64,000 bases of DNA from Deltaproteobacteria bacterium (lineage in GTDB: Bacteria; Myxococcota_A; UBA796; CAJQPC01), in assembly GCA_016717595.1 (NCBI GenBank), contig JADKFE010000033.1, positions 40,860 through 104,859 of the forward strand, given 5' to 3'. The translations under genes and the position numbers were made by a program. A model generated the notes under the pieces. That model was not told the DNA's origin, did no database searches, and saw nothing but the letters and a program-made list of their open reading frames with translations. This document shows positions 19,224-26,690 of this stretch, in pieces; the stretch's first letter is position 1; each line of letters starts with the position of its first letter.

Positions 19224-20264
19224 ATGCTGTCTTCGCTCGCGCTGCTGTCGCTGTTCTCCTTCTCCTCCGCCCAGGCGGGCAGCATCGAGCTCTGGTCGAT
19301 GGACGACTTCGGCGACGATGGCTACCTCGTCGGCAACAAAGACGGCTGGAAAGGCGGCTACAGCCGCGACCAGTGGTATGTCGGGGACAACATCGTCTAC
19401 ACCCTGACCGACGACAACGTCCAGGGCTCCGACTTTGAGGTCTACGGCGGCAACACCGCCGCCGACAACTGGGTGGTGCGCGGCGAGGCCTACGCCCAGG
19501 GCAAGGTCGAGGCCAAGCTCTTCAACGACGACGATGACGCCATGGGCGTCGTCTCTCACTTCAGCGCCGCCGATCGGTTCTACATCGCCGTCATCACCCG
19601 CAACAGCGCGCCGCCCCCCGCGGACACGGCCGGGAGCAGCTCCCTCATCGTGATCAAGGTGGACGAGGACGGCGGCGCGGAGCTGATCAACACCCCGGCC
19701 CGCATCAACGGCAACGGCGAGTTCAGCCTCACCCTTGAGGTGAACGACGGCGTGGTCATCGCCTCGGTGGACGGCAAAGAGGTGGCCAAGGCCACCGACC
19801 CCAACCCTCTGCCCGCGGGTCTGGTCGGCTTCTACTCCTACGACACTGGCGGTACAGGCGGCGGCGGCGGAGACGGCACCCTCGCCGGGGCCACGGCGAT
19901 CACCGCGAGCCTCAGCGACGACGACGATGACGGCGTCGCCGATGACGCCGACAACTGCGAGACGGTGAAGAACGCCGACCAGGCCGACAAAGACAAGGAC
20001 GGCATCGGCGACGCCTGCGACGAGCCCGTAGACACCGGCACCCCCGATGACACGGGCACCACCGACGACACCGGCACCCCGACCGACGACACGGGCACCA
20101 CCGGCGACGACACGGGCACCACGGGCGACGACAGCGGCGGCCTCGTGCGGCCGGATCAGGTCGTGCTTCGCCCGGGCTGCGCTTGCTCCAGCGCGGAGGC
20201 CCCCTCCGCGTGGTGGGGCCTCGTCTTGGGCGCCTTGGCGCTCCTGCGTCGCCGGGCGCGCTGA
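19224..20264 (+). CDS. Secreted LamG-like protein with MYXO-CTERM-type tail
   Basis: 346-residue protein with a signal peptide (LSLFSFSSAQAG). The first ~200 residues look like a jelly-roll/LamG-type fold (EGKVEAKLF-like strands, FYIAVITRN, VDGKEVAKATD). Next come a thrombospondin type-3 unit (DDDDDGVADDADNC, then DKDGIGDACDEP), a DTGTPDDTGTTDD linker and a tail of GCACSS, one hydrophobic helix and RRRAR. That Cys-helix-Arg tail matches the MYXO-CTERM sorting signal of Myxococcota and implies anchoring or processing by a rhombosortase-like system. ATG 19224 has CAGGAG upstream; a longer in-frame start adds a non-signal-like basic extension. Confidence 0.75.
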   Translation: MLSSLALLSLFSFSSAQAGSIELWSMDDFGDDGYLVGNKDGWKGGYSRDQWYVGDNIVYTLTDDNVQGSDFEVYGGNTAADNWVVRGEAYAQGKVEAKLFNDDDDAMGVVSHFSAADRFYIAVITRNSAPPPADTAGSSSLIVIKVDEDGGAELINTPARINGNGEFSLTLEVNDGVVIASVDGKEVAKATDPNPLPAGLVGFYSYDTGGTGGGGGDGTLAGATAITASLSDDDDDGVADDADNCETVKNADQADKDKDGIGDACDEPVDTGTPDDTGTTDDTGTPTDDTGTTGDDTGTTGDDSGGLVRPDQVVLRPGCACSSAEAPSAWWGLVLGALALLRRRAR

Positions 20265-20278
20265 GCGCTCAAGGTCTC

Positions 20279-20306
20279 GTTGAGGCCCCCCGAAGGCGGC
20301 CTCAAC
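20279..20306. terminator. Bidirectional hairpin between convergent genes
   Basis: GTTGAGGCC (20279-20287) is perfectly complementary to GGCCTCAAC (20298-20306) with a 10-base loop. It sits in the 53-base gap between the MYXO-CTERM gene (+) and the lipoprotein at 20318 (-). No run of T follows, so efficiency is uncertain. Confidence 0.5.
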
Positions 20307-20317
20307 AGAGGCGGGTG

Positions 20318-21214
20318 TTACTTCGCGGCGCCTTCAGCGGGCGCGGCGCCTTCAGCGGGCGCGGCGCCTTCAGCCGGGGCGGCCGGCGCGGCGTCACCAA
20401 AACGCACGACGTAGGCCCGGCGGTCGCCTGGACCGGCCAAGAAGTACTTGCCCTTGGGCACGGCGTCGGCGGCGATGTACTTCACCGCGCGCTCACCCTC
20501 GGCCACAGCCACGACCTTCGCCGCGTCGATGGTGGTCTCGACGACCTTGTAGTCGGTCTCGGACTTGGCCTCGACGCCGAAGTAGACCCAGTTGGCGCCT
20601 AAGGTGAAGAACTTGTCGCCCTCGACCTCAGGGTTGAACTTGATCTCGGGGTTCTCGATGGCGGGGACGAGCTGCAGCTCGCTGCTGGCGCGTTTGCCGA
20701 CGAGCACGAGGTGCTCACCGGGGCCGATGAGGTTCCAGGTCTCTTCTTTGGAGGGCTTCGTCGAGGGGTAGCGGACCTCTTGTTGGCTGCCGAGCAAGGT
20801 GGCCTTCTTGATGTCGGCGTAGGTGCTCACGGGCTTGAGGCTCGTGCCTTGGAGGATGTAGACGCCGTCCCCCTCGTTCGCGCGCCAGATCTTCATCTCG
20901 ACCTGACCGGCCGCGGCGGTGCCGCCCTCGATGGCCGGGGCGCCGACGAGCAGGAGGTTCTTGTCGGAGGGCGTGAGCGTGTACTTCGCGCCAGAGCAGG
21001 TGTTCTCCAGCTTGAAGACGCCGTTCGCGTCCGTCTTGCCCTCGCGCACCTGGCAGGTGAGGTCACCGCCGTCGGCACGGGCGAGCAGGGTGACGTCGGC
21101 GGCGGGCTGGCCGGTGAGGCCATCTACGAGTTTTCCCTCGAAGCTGCCTGAGCTACAGGCCGTGAACGCCCCGAGCAGAACAAGCGCGGCGGACCGCGCG
21201 GCGAAAGTGATCAT
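20318..21214 (-). CDS. Lipoprotein with carboxypeptidase-regulatory-like domain
   Basis: 298-residue lipoprotein: MITFAARSAALVLLGAFTAC gives a lipobox. FEGKLVDGLTGQPAADVTLL with KTDANGVFKLEN is the typical start of a carboxypeptidase-regulatory-like/Ig-like beta domain. The middle has no recognised fold. The C-terminus is a short Ala/Pro/Glu repeat (AAPAEG three times). ATG 21214 is chosen for the lipobox and an AGGAG upstream. Divergent from the lipoprotein at 21398. Function unknown. Confidence 0.7.
   Translation of the reverse strand: MITFAARSAALVLLGAFTACSSGSFEGKLVDGLTGQPAADVTLLARADGGDLTCQVREGKTDANGVFKLENTCSGAKYTLTPSDKNLLLVGAPAIEGGTAAAGQVEMKIWRANEGDGVYILQGTSLKPVSTYADIKKATLLGSQQEVRYPSTKPSKEETWNLIGPGEHLVLVGKRASSELQLVPAIENPEIKFNPEVEGDKFFTLGANWVYFGVEAKSETDYKVVETTIDAAKVVAVAEGERAVKYIAADAVPKGKYFLAGPGDRRAYVVRFGDAAPAAPAEGAAPAEGAAPAEGAAK
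20325..20380 (-). repeat. 18-base in-frame tandem repeat
   Basis: Three near-identical 18-base units (core GCGGCGCCTTCAGCGGGC on the plus strand) encode the AAPAEG repeats at the C-terminus of the lipoprotein gene. The copy number may vary between strains. Confidence 0.7.
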
Positions 21215-21397
21215 GGTTGTTGCTCCTTTTTCTTCATCCCCAGGATGGTCTCGTCGGGGAACCGTCAAGATATTTCACTTGTGTGTCAAAGTGGACAGCC
21301 AAAGCGCATGTTTTCAGAGAATCGTGCTCTGCGCTTGTGCAGGGGCGTTCTTTTGCGTAGCTTGAACACGAGCGAACACCCCCAGAGAGGATCCCCC

Positions 21398-21928
21398 ATG
21401 CGCGCGACGATCGCCTCCCCCGTGATGATGATGGTGCTCTTGGGGGGCTGCTTTGAGCTGCCGGAGCGCGTCAAGGACAGCGCCGTAGACGACACCGCGA
21501 GCACCGGCGGCGAGTGCCCCCCCGACTCCTTGTCCCGCCCGACGAGCTCGGTGACGGTCCTCGACTTTGTGGTGAACGGGCGGCGCATCTCTCCCACCCC
21601 GGCGATCTTGTGTGTGTTCGCCGGCGGTTACGGCGCGCGGCTCGGGCTGGTGCAAGGCGACGAGTCGGGGATAGTCACCGTGCAGAGCGCGGCGCTCGGC
21701 GCCTGGGGCCTCCCTGACCCCGACGTTGACGTCTCCGTGCTCTGGGGGGACGTCACCTGGGCCGAGTCCGACTTCTTCACCGGAAACGTCGTGATCTCCG
21801 AGGCCAGCAGCGGCGACTCCGGCCTCGGCGACTCCGAGAGCGGCAGCGGGGCGTTCGTCAGCTTCAACGGCGAGGCGACGAACGCGGACGCTCAGCAGCT
21901 CGTGCTGAACCTGAGCTGGGAGGGCTGA
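21398..21928 (+). CDS. Hypothetical lipoprotein
   Basis: 176-residue lipoprotein with lipobox LLGGC and an Asp/Thr-rich linker (KDSAVDDTASTGG), like many envelope proteins here. The remainder is beta-rich (VTVLDFVVNGRRI, VDVSVLWGDVTW) with a Ser/Gly/Asp stretch (SSGDSGLGDSESGSG) before the end. ATG 21398 has AGAGAGG upstream. It overlaps the end of a possible minus-strand gene by 65 bases. No family recognised. Confidence 0.6.
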   Translation: MRATIASPVMMMVLLGGCFELPERVKDSAVDDTASTGGECPPDSLSRPTSSVTVLDFVVNGRRISPTPAILCVFAGGYGARLGLVQGDESGIVTVQSAALGAWGLPDPDVDVSVLWGDVTWAESDFFTGNVVISEASSGDSGLGDSESGSGAFVSFNGEATNADAQQLVLNLSWEG

Positions 21929-22127
21929 CCGGCGCGGGCGTGTCGGCCTGCGCGGCCTCGGCCTCGCGGCGGGGGTAGGCGTCGTTGGTGACCCGCGTGA
22001 CCTGAAAGATCGCGTAGAACAGGCGATCTTCGAGGTGATCCCGCACCGGCTTGGGGATCGCCTTGCCCACGAGCCGAACCGGCAAGAACAGCATGTTCGC
22101 GATCCGGTCGGCGAGGCGCGTCTGCAT
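21864..22127 (-). CDS. Small hypothetical protein, convergent with the lipoprotein
   Basis: 87 residues. The first 55 look protein-like rather than random (LADRIANMLFLPVRLVGKAI, then DRLFYAIFQVTRVTNDAYPR), with an amphipathic/hydrophobic helix suited to membrane association. The last 25 residues are Ser/Pro/Arg-rich and antisense to the lipoprotein gene, so the true end may be earlier. No clear ribosome site. It fills the otherwise empty 21929-22182 gap. Moderate to low certainty. Confidence 0.4.
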   Translation of the reverse strand: MQTRLADRIANMLFLPVRLVGKAIPKPVRDHLEDRLFYAIFQVTRVTNDAYPRREAEAAQADTPAPVSPPSSGSARAAERPRSSPRR

Positions 22128-22182
22128 CTGCTTAGAATAACGCCAGCCTGTGCTATGCTGTGCAAAACCATTCAGGTGCGCC

Positions 22183-22503
22183 ATGCCTCCGCAATCCCGT
22201 GTTGGTGACAACGCCTTCAACCCCGCCGACGCCCACGGGTGCCCGGCCTGCCCGCACCCCGTCACCGGGCCCGGCCAAGCGGGCAGCCCTGACGTGATCG
22301 TCAACGGGATGCAGGCGCTTCGAATCGGTGATCCCGGCCAGCACGCCGCCTGCTGCGGGCCGAACTCTTGGGTGGTCGCCGCGGGCTCGGGCTCGGTGAC
22401 CTTCAACAACATCCCCGCCGCGCGCCTGGGCGACAGCACCACCCACTGCGGCGGCTCGGGCAGCCTCATCGTCGGCAGCGCCAACGTCATCGTCGGCGGA
22501 TAA
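22183..22503 (+). CDS. PAAR-domain spike-tip protein
   Basis: 106-residue PAAR protein: repeated VGDNAFNPADAHGCPACPHP, GSPDVIVNGMQALRIGD, GSGSVTFNNIPAARLGDST and GSLIVGSANVIVGG triplets form the conical zinc-holding tip that caps VgrG/gp5 spikes of type VI or extracellular contractile injection systems. ATG 22183 follows a TATGCT hexamer (22154-22159) by 23 bases. A gp5/VgrG-like gene lies 1 kb downstream with a methyltransferase between. No sheath, tube or baseplate genes are visible in the window. Confidence 0.88.
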   Translation: MPPQSRVGDNAFNPADAHGCPACPHPVTGPGQAGSPDVIVNGMQALRIGDPGQHAACCGPNSWVVAAGSGSVTFNNIPAARLGDSTTHCGGSGSLIVGSANVIVGG

Positions 22504-22508
22504 CGCCG

Positions 22509-23360
22509 CTGCCCGCGCTCCTCCTCCCGGGCTCACCCCCGCTCGTCTGTCCGGCCTGCCGTCAGGTCGTGGACGGCCAGATCCGTTACGAGCTCCTGGA
22601 GCCCCACCCCGCTGGGCTCTGCTGCCCGAACTGCGGCGCTGAGCACCCCGTCGTGGACGGCGTGCCCTTGGTGATGCGAAACCTCGACGCCTGGTTGGCC
22701 ACCGAGGCCGCCGTGGTGTTCGCCCGGCGGGATCTCCCCGAGGCCACCGCCGCCCGGCTGATGCGCGGCGCCGGTGGATCTTTGCCCCGAGAGGCCCAGC
22801 TTGTGCGGGCGTACCGTGACGCGCCGCCGAGCCCCCTGCATGAGCGGGTCGCCGCCTGGATCTCCGCCCAGCCCGGCCTGTTTCTGGAGCTGGGCTGCGG
22901 CCTCGGCGTCGGCGGAGACGTCGCTCAAGATCGCCGCATCGGCCTCGACCTGAGCTTCTCCATGGCCCGGGCCTACCCTGGCCGCGGCCTCGTCGGCGAC
23001 GCGCTGGACCCGCCCTTTGAGGCCGGGCGTCTTGACAACGTGCTCCTGCTCAACGTGCTCGACTCCTGCCGAGATCCTCGGGTGCTGCTGGCCCAGGCCG
23101 ACGCGCTGCTGCGCCCGGGCGGCGGCATGTTGATCTCCTGCGCCTGGGCCTGGCACGACGAGGTCACCCCGCTCAACGCGCGGATCACCCCCGACCAGCT
23201 CCACCGGGCCTTGGCGGGTGACCGCCGGGCGCTGGGGCTCACCCTTGGGTACACCGTCGAGGCTCTGGAAGATCCGGTGATCTGGCGGCTGCGCGCGGGC
23301 CCACGCACCATCCACGAGCACAGCGTGATGCTCATCGCCCTGCGAAAGTCCGCCGAATGA
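22509..23360 (+). CDS. Class I SAM methyltransferase with N-terminal zinc ribbon
   Basis: About 283 residues. The N-terminus has two CxxC knuckles (CPAC and CCPNC) as in Trm112-like ribbons. The methyltransferase core starts at LFLELGCGLGVGGD, with LLLNVLDSC and LRPGGGMLISCAWAW as motifs IV-VI. The start is unclear: no ATG, GTG or TTG lies between the PAAR stop and the first knuckle. CTG 22509 is used here; ATA 22500 (overlapping the PAAR TAA) is the other option. Either way it is tightly linked to the PAAR gene. It could modify a spike-associated protein or effector (inference). Confidence 0.7.
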   Translation: MPALLLPGSPPLVCPACRQVVDGQIRYELLEPHPAGLCCPNCGAEHPVVDGVPLVMRNLDAWLATEAAVVFARRDLPEATAARLMRGAGGSLPREAQLVRAYRDAPPSPLHERVAAWISAQPGLFLELGCGLGVGGDVAQDRRIGLDLSFSMARAYPGRGLVGDALDPPFEAGRLDNVLLLNVLDSCRDPRVLLAQADALLRPGGGMLISCAWAWHDEVTPLNARITPDQLHRALAGDRRALGLTLGYTVEALEDPVIWRLRAGPRTIHEHSVMLIALRKSAE

Positions 23361-23517
23361 CGGCGTGGCGTAACCAGCGCTTGTGTCTGGGCGAGGCTTG
23401 AGGCAGAATGTTGGGGAGCCCGACCGACCCCTCAAACGCGGCGGGCCCACCTCCGATTCGTCCTAGACCCTGAGAACACCTTCGCGACGCCCCGGCGCCG
23501 CGCTCTGGGAGGCTCCA

Positions 23518-24192
23518 ATGCCCAAGATCACCGACCGCTTCGGCCGCCCCTCTTCAGGGCAGATGCCGGGGCTCGTTGAGGCCATCGTCACCGACAACGT
23601 CGACCCCGCCGAGCTGGCCCGGGTGCGCGTGAAGTTCCCCTCCTTGCCTGGCCCCCCGAGCGGCGGCGACGAGATCCTCTCGTACTGGGCCCGCCTCGTG
23701 ATGCCGATGGCTGGCAAAGAGCGCGGCTGGGTGACGATCCCCGAGATCGGCGATGAGGTGCTCGTGGCGTTTGTGCACGGCGACTTCAACAACGCCATCG
23801 TCATCGGCTCACTCTTCAACGGCGTCGACACCCCGCCCTACGCCAACGAAGACAAAGAGGACAACCTCCGCGTCTTCCAGTCCCGCTCCGGCCACCGCGT
23901 CACCTTCGACGACACCAAAGGTGAGGAGCGCATCGAGCTCATCGTCTTCAACGAGGAGATCCGCATCATCTGGGACGCCAAAGAGAAGGTGCTCTCGGTG
24001 TACTGCGGCAAAGACATCATCGTCGAGGCCAAAGAGACGATCTCCATGAAGTGCAAAGACTTCGTGCTCAAGGCCGACAACAGCGTGAGCATCGAGGCTG
24101 GGGCCAACATGGACCTCAAGGCCGGCTCGGCGCTCACCGCGAAGGGCGGCAACAGCATGGTGCTCACCGCGAGCATGACCCAGATCAACTGA
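23518..24192 (+). CDS. gp5/VgrG-like baseplate spike protein
   Basis: 224 residues. Residues ~15-105 form the gp5 OB-fold (MPGLVEAIVTDNVDPAELAR, then RGWVTIPEIGDEVLVAFVHG and IVIGSLFNG), typical of phage baseplate protein V, VgrG and eCIS spikes. The C-terminal half (IIVEAKETISMKCKDFVLKA and onward) is the repeating short-strand pattern of the trimeric beta-helix needle. The gp27-like hub domain is absent, so this is a short form. GGAGG precedes ATG 23518. With the PAAR gene upstream, it makes a spike-plus-tip pair. Confidence 0.85.
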   Translation: MPKITDRFGRPSSGQMPGLVEAIVTDNVDPAELARVRVKFPSLPGPPSGGDEILSYWARLVMPMAGKERGWVTIPEIGDEVLVAFVHGDFNNAIVIGSLFNGVDTPPYANEDKEDNLRVFQSRSGHRVTFDDTKGEERIELIVFNEEIRIIWDAKEKVLSVYCGKDIIVEAKETISMKCKDFVLKADNSVSIEAGANMDLKAGSALTAKGGNSMVLTASMTQIN

Positions 24193-24275
24193 GGCGCCGC
24201 GACTTGGGGCGCTCACCCTTTGATCCTTGCTTTTCACGGTGATCCTGTGAGAGCATAGGGTCAGAGGGTGAAGCC

Positions 24276-24866
24276 ATGATGAGCAGACTCAGCACGATCC
24301 TGGCCGGTGCCCGCGCCGAGAGCGCGGCGGTGTATGTCTGGGGGGCGGACTACACGGTCTGCGCCGACGCCGTCGAACGAATGGGCCTCCCGCTTCTGCG
24401 GGTGGAGTCCGGCGGGTTCGCCGCGGAGTGGACGGAGCCTCTGCGTGAGCTGCTCCAGGCCGGCCGTTACCGCGTGGCCTATGAGGTGCTGCCGTGGCAG
24501 GTCGTCGAGTGGCGTGAGCTGGGGCGGTCCTTGTTTAAGGACACCGTGGTGGATCAGGTCGAGTCCCAGCACGCCGACGACCCCCGCTGGGGCACAGACG
24601 CCTTCGCCGCCGATTACGCCGAGGGCCTCCGCGCCATCGCCGCCGCCACCGTCGCTCGTCTGGTGATCGCGCGCCTCGACGACGTGCTCACGATGTGCAC
24701 CTGGCGGGTGTTTGACCGGGAGCGTGGCCTGCTCACCGCGCGCCTGGGCTTGGGCTCCACGGAGTCCTCTTCAGAGGTGCTCACGGTGCTCGATCAGCTC
24801 GGCGCCGAGGGTGAAGATCGTGCGCGGCTGTACCAGCTCTGGATCGCCTCCCAAGGCTGGTGGTAA
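24276..24866 (+). CDS. Hypothetical protein downstream of the spike gene
   Basis: 196-residue soluble protein, no signal peptide, Trp-rich (WGADYTVCADAVERMG; WRVFDRERGLL; end QGWW). It is 83 bases after the spike gene on the same strand. Two adjacent ATGs (24276, 24279) follow GAGGG. No family was recognised. Context suggests a chaperone, adaptor or effector for the spike module, but nothing in the sequence proves it. Confidence 0.6.
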   Translation: MMSRLSTILAGARAESAAVYVWGADYTVCADAVERMGLPLLRVESGGFAAEWTEPLRELLQAGRYRVAYEVLPWQVVEWRELGRSLFKDTVVDQVESQHADDPRWGTDAFAADYAEGLRAIAAATVARLVIARLDDVLTMCTWRVFDRERGLLTARLGLGSTESSSEVLTVLDQLGAEGEDRARLYQLWIASQGWW

Positions 24867-24910
24867 GCTCCCCCGCGAGAAGCGAGCGCGCTCGTGACGA
24901 GCGCACGGCT

Positions 24911-25318
24911 ATGGAGCAGACGATGGGCCGACCGACCGAGTTTATGAGCGCCTTGCGCGACCCCAAGAACAAGCCGCTGCAAGGCAAACACCCCGCCGAC
25001 GCCGCGCTGCGCTCGCTGTGGGTTCACGTCGCCTTCGCCGATGGGCGCGTGGGCGACGCCGAGCTGGCCTTGTTCCAGGCCGTCTCCCCCGGCGTGAGCC
25101 GCGACGAGCTCCTGCTCCAGATCGCTGAAGACGCGGCGCGGCCCATGGACCTCAAGGCCCTCGCGGCGGCCTTGCCTGACGAGGTCGACCGCCAAGACAC
25201 CTTCATGTTGGCGAGCTGGATGGTCGGCCAAGACGACCGCGTTCACAACGCCGAGGCGAAGATCCTCGGCGAGCTGATGCGGGCCTTGGGGCTTTACAGC
25301 GGTACTCGTCCAGATTGA
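24911..25318 (+). CDS. TerB-like helical protein
   Basis: About 135 residues with the TerB pattern: LWVHVAFADGRVGDAELALF, LLLQIAEDAARPMDLKALAA, FMLASWMVGQDDRVHNAEAK and LGELMRALGL. The acidic positions in ADGRVGDAE and DDRVHNAE are those that bind metal in TerB. Start ATG 24911 or 24923; the second has GGAG at a good distance. It follows the 24276 gene by 44 bases. There are no other ter genes, so tellurite resistance is not implied. Confidence 0.7.
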   Translation: MEQTMGRPTEFMSALRDPKNKPLQGKHPADAALRSLWVHVAFADGRVGDAELALFQAVSPGVSRDELLLQIAEDAARPMDLKALAAALPDEVDRQDTFMLASWMVGQDDRVHNAEAKILGELMRALGLYSGTRPD

Positions 25319-25353
25319 GCCATCTCGCTTGCTGGACGACGCCGGGTCGAGCC

Positions 25354-26059
25354 TCAGCGGTGGGGCACCGCTTAGCTTCTGGACGAGCACCGCTGTAGTC
25401 GCGGGCAGCGGCTCGTCGCCGCGCTCATCGGGCACGAGCGCCGGGAGCACCGGGAGCTCGTCGGTGTGGGCGTCGATGAGCTGCCGCTCCAAGGCGGTGA
25501 TCGTGCGCTGGGCGAGGCCGAAGCGGGTGCGCAGCTCCTCAAGCTCGGCGCGGGCGGCCTTGAGCTGGAGCTTGGCGGCGGTCTGCTGGGCGAGCTCCTC
25601 CAGAGCCTCCTCACCGGGCTCGTCGATGAGCGCGCGCACCACCCCGGCCGGGGCGGCGGGCTCTTTTCCGCGCCGGGCGATGCGCCGGGAGAGCTCTTGC
25701 AGCGACTGCCGGGCCACGCGCAGATCTTCGCGGAGCTGGTGCTCGACGACCTCCCGGCGGCCAAGCTCAACAAAGGTCTTCTGCAGGTGCGACTGCAGGT
25801 GCCCCAGGCAGGCCCGGGCGTCCGACGGCAGGCTCATCCCAGGACCGGCGGTGAGCAGGGTCAAGGTCTGGATGTTGTGGTGAAGCTCGGCCAAGGCGCG
25901 CTGGGACTGCTCGGTGACCGCGGGCAGCTCTTGCAGGCGGGCGAGCTCGGCCTGTAAGCGGCGGACCTCAGCCCGGGTGTCGATGAGCCGCGACAGCAAG
26001 AGCGCCGCGACCGTCGCGAGGGCCGAGATGGCCACGAGGCTCCCGAAGAGGCCGCCCAT
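25354..26059 (-). CDS. Membrane-anchored coiled-coil protein (3' end uncertain)
   Basis: An N-terminal membrane helix (GSLVAISALATVAALLLSRL) is followed by ~200 residues of heptad-rich helix (AEVRRLQAELARLQEL; ELHHNIQTLTLLT; AELEELRTRFGLAQRTITAL). As written the frame has no stop until 24794 and runs antisense through the TerB gene. Removing one base from GGGG at 25362-25365 gives ...LSGAHR followed by TGA at 25356-25354, which is taken as the likely end. It starts one base after the stop of the J-domain gene, so it belongs to the Hsp70/J-protein operon. Function unknown. Confidence 0.5.
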
Positions 26060-26060
26060 C

Positions 26061-26636
26061 TCAGCCGATTCGGATCTTGTAGGGGTTGTCCGACGCTTTT
26101 TTGGCGGTGTTGGCGACGCGCTCCTTGGCTTTGGTGAGCTGCTCCTTCATCACCTCGTTGTCGGGCTCAAACGTGAGGGCGAACTGGGTCTGCATGACGC
26201 AGCCGCTGTAGTCGCCGTCTTTCCAGCACTGCAGCGCCATACGCCAGTATTTGCCGCCCTTCTCGGTGCGGGCGGCCTGCTCGGGATCGGCGCTGGCGGC
26301 GGCGCCGGCCCGGGCCTCTTTGCGGCCCTCATCGGAGAGGCGCTGGGAGCCCGCGCCGAGCTCGTTGTCGTACGCGCTGCGGGCGTCGGGGTCGCGCAGG
26401 GTGCGGTAGGCCTCGTTCAAGGCGCGGTAGATGCGGTTGACCTTGTTGCGCAGCTCGGCGTCACCCACCCGGGCGAAGCGGTCGGGGTGCAGGCGGCGGG
26501 ACTCTTCGCGGAACGCGGGCTCGATGTCGGCTTGGGCGCAGGTGCGGGGGAGCTGGAGCAGGCGGTAATAATCGACCTCGCCGAGGATCTCGGCGAGGGC
26601 CTCGGCCTCGTAAGCTTGACGCATCCGAACGTCCAT
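26061..26636 (-). CDS. J-domain protein
   Basis: 191 residues. A J-domain occupies about residues 20-90 (DYYRLLQLPRTCAQADI, HPD at 50-52, LNEAYRTLRDPDARSAYDNE). The Gly/Phe and zinc regions of DnaJ are missing. The C-terminus (ALQCWKDGDYSGCVMQTQFA, LTFEPDNEVMKEQL) resembles a TPR-like helical pair. It is 54 bases downstream of an Hsp70 gene and immediately before the coiled-coil gene, so it is the likely dedicated co-chaperone of that Hsp70. Confidence 0.88.
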   Translation of the reverse strand: MDVRMRQAYEAEALAEILGEVDYYRLLQLPRTCAQADIEPAFREESRRLHPDRFARVGDAELRNKVNRIYRALNEAYRTLRDPDARSAYDNELGAGSQRLSDEGRKEARAGAAASADPEQAARTEKGGKYWRMALQCWKDGDYSGCVMQTQFALTFEPDNEVMKEQLTKAKERVANTAKKASDNPYKIRIG

Positions 26637-26690
26637 GGGGGCTCCTGCGCGGGTTGGTTTATTATAACTGCGATGCGCTGAATCTCAGCC

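Noticed and set aside
22183..24192. Complete type VI or eCIS locus
   Set aside because: Only tip and spike genes are in the window; no sheath, tube, baseplate wedge or AAA gene was found.
24911..25318. Tellurite-resistance locus
   Set aside because: Only a TerB-like fold is present; no terC, terD or terZ. TerB domains occur widely without tellurite phenotypes.
24794..25353. C-terminal extension of the coiled-coil protein antisense to TerB
   Set aside because: The extension loses heptad pattern, is Gly/His-rich and lies opposite a convincing TerB gene.
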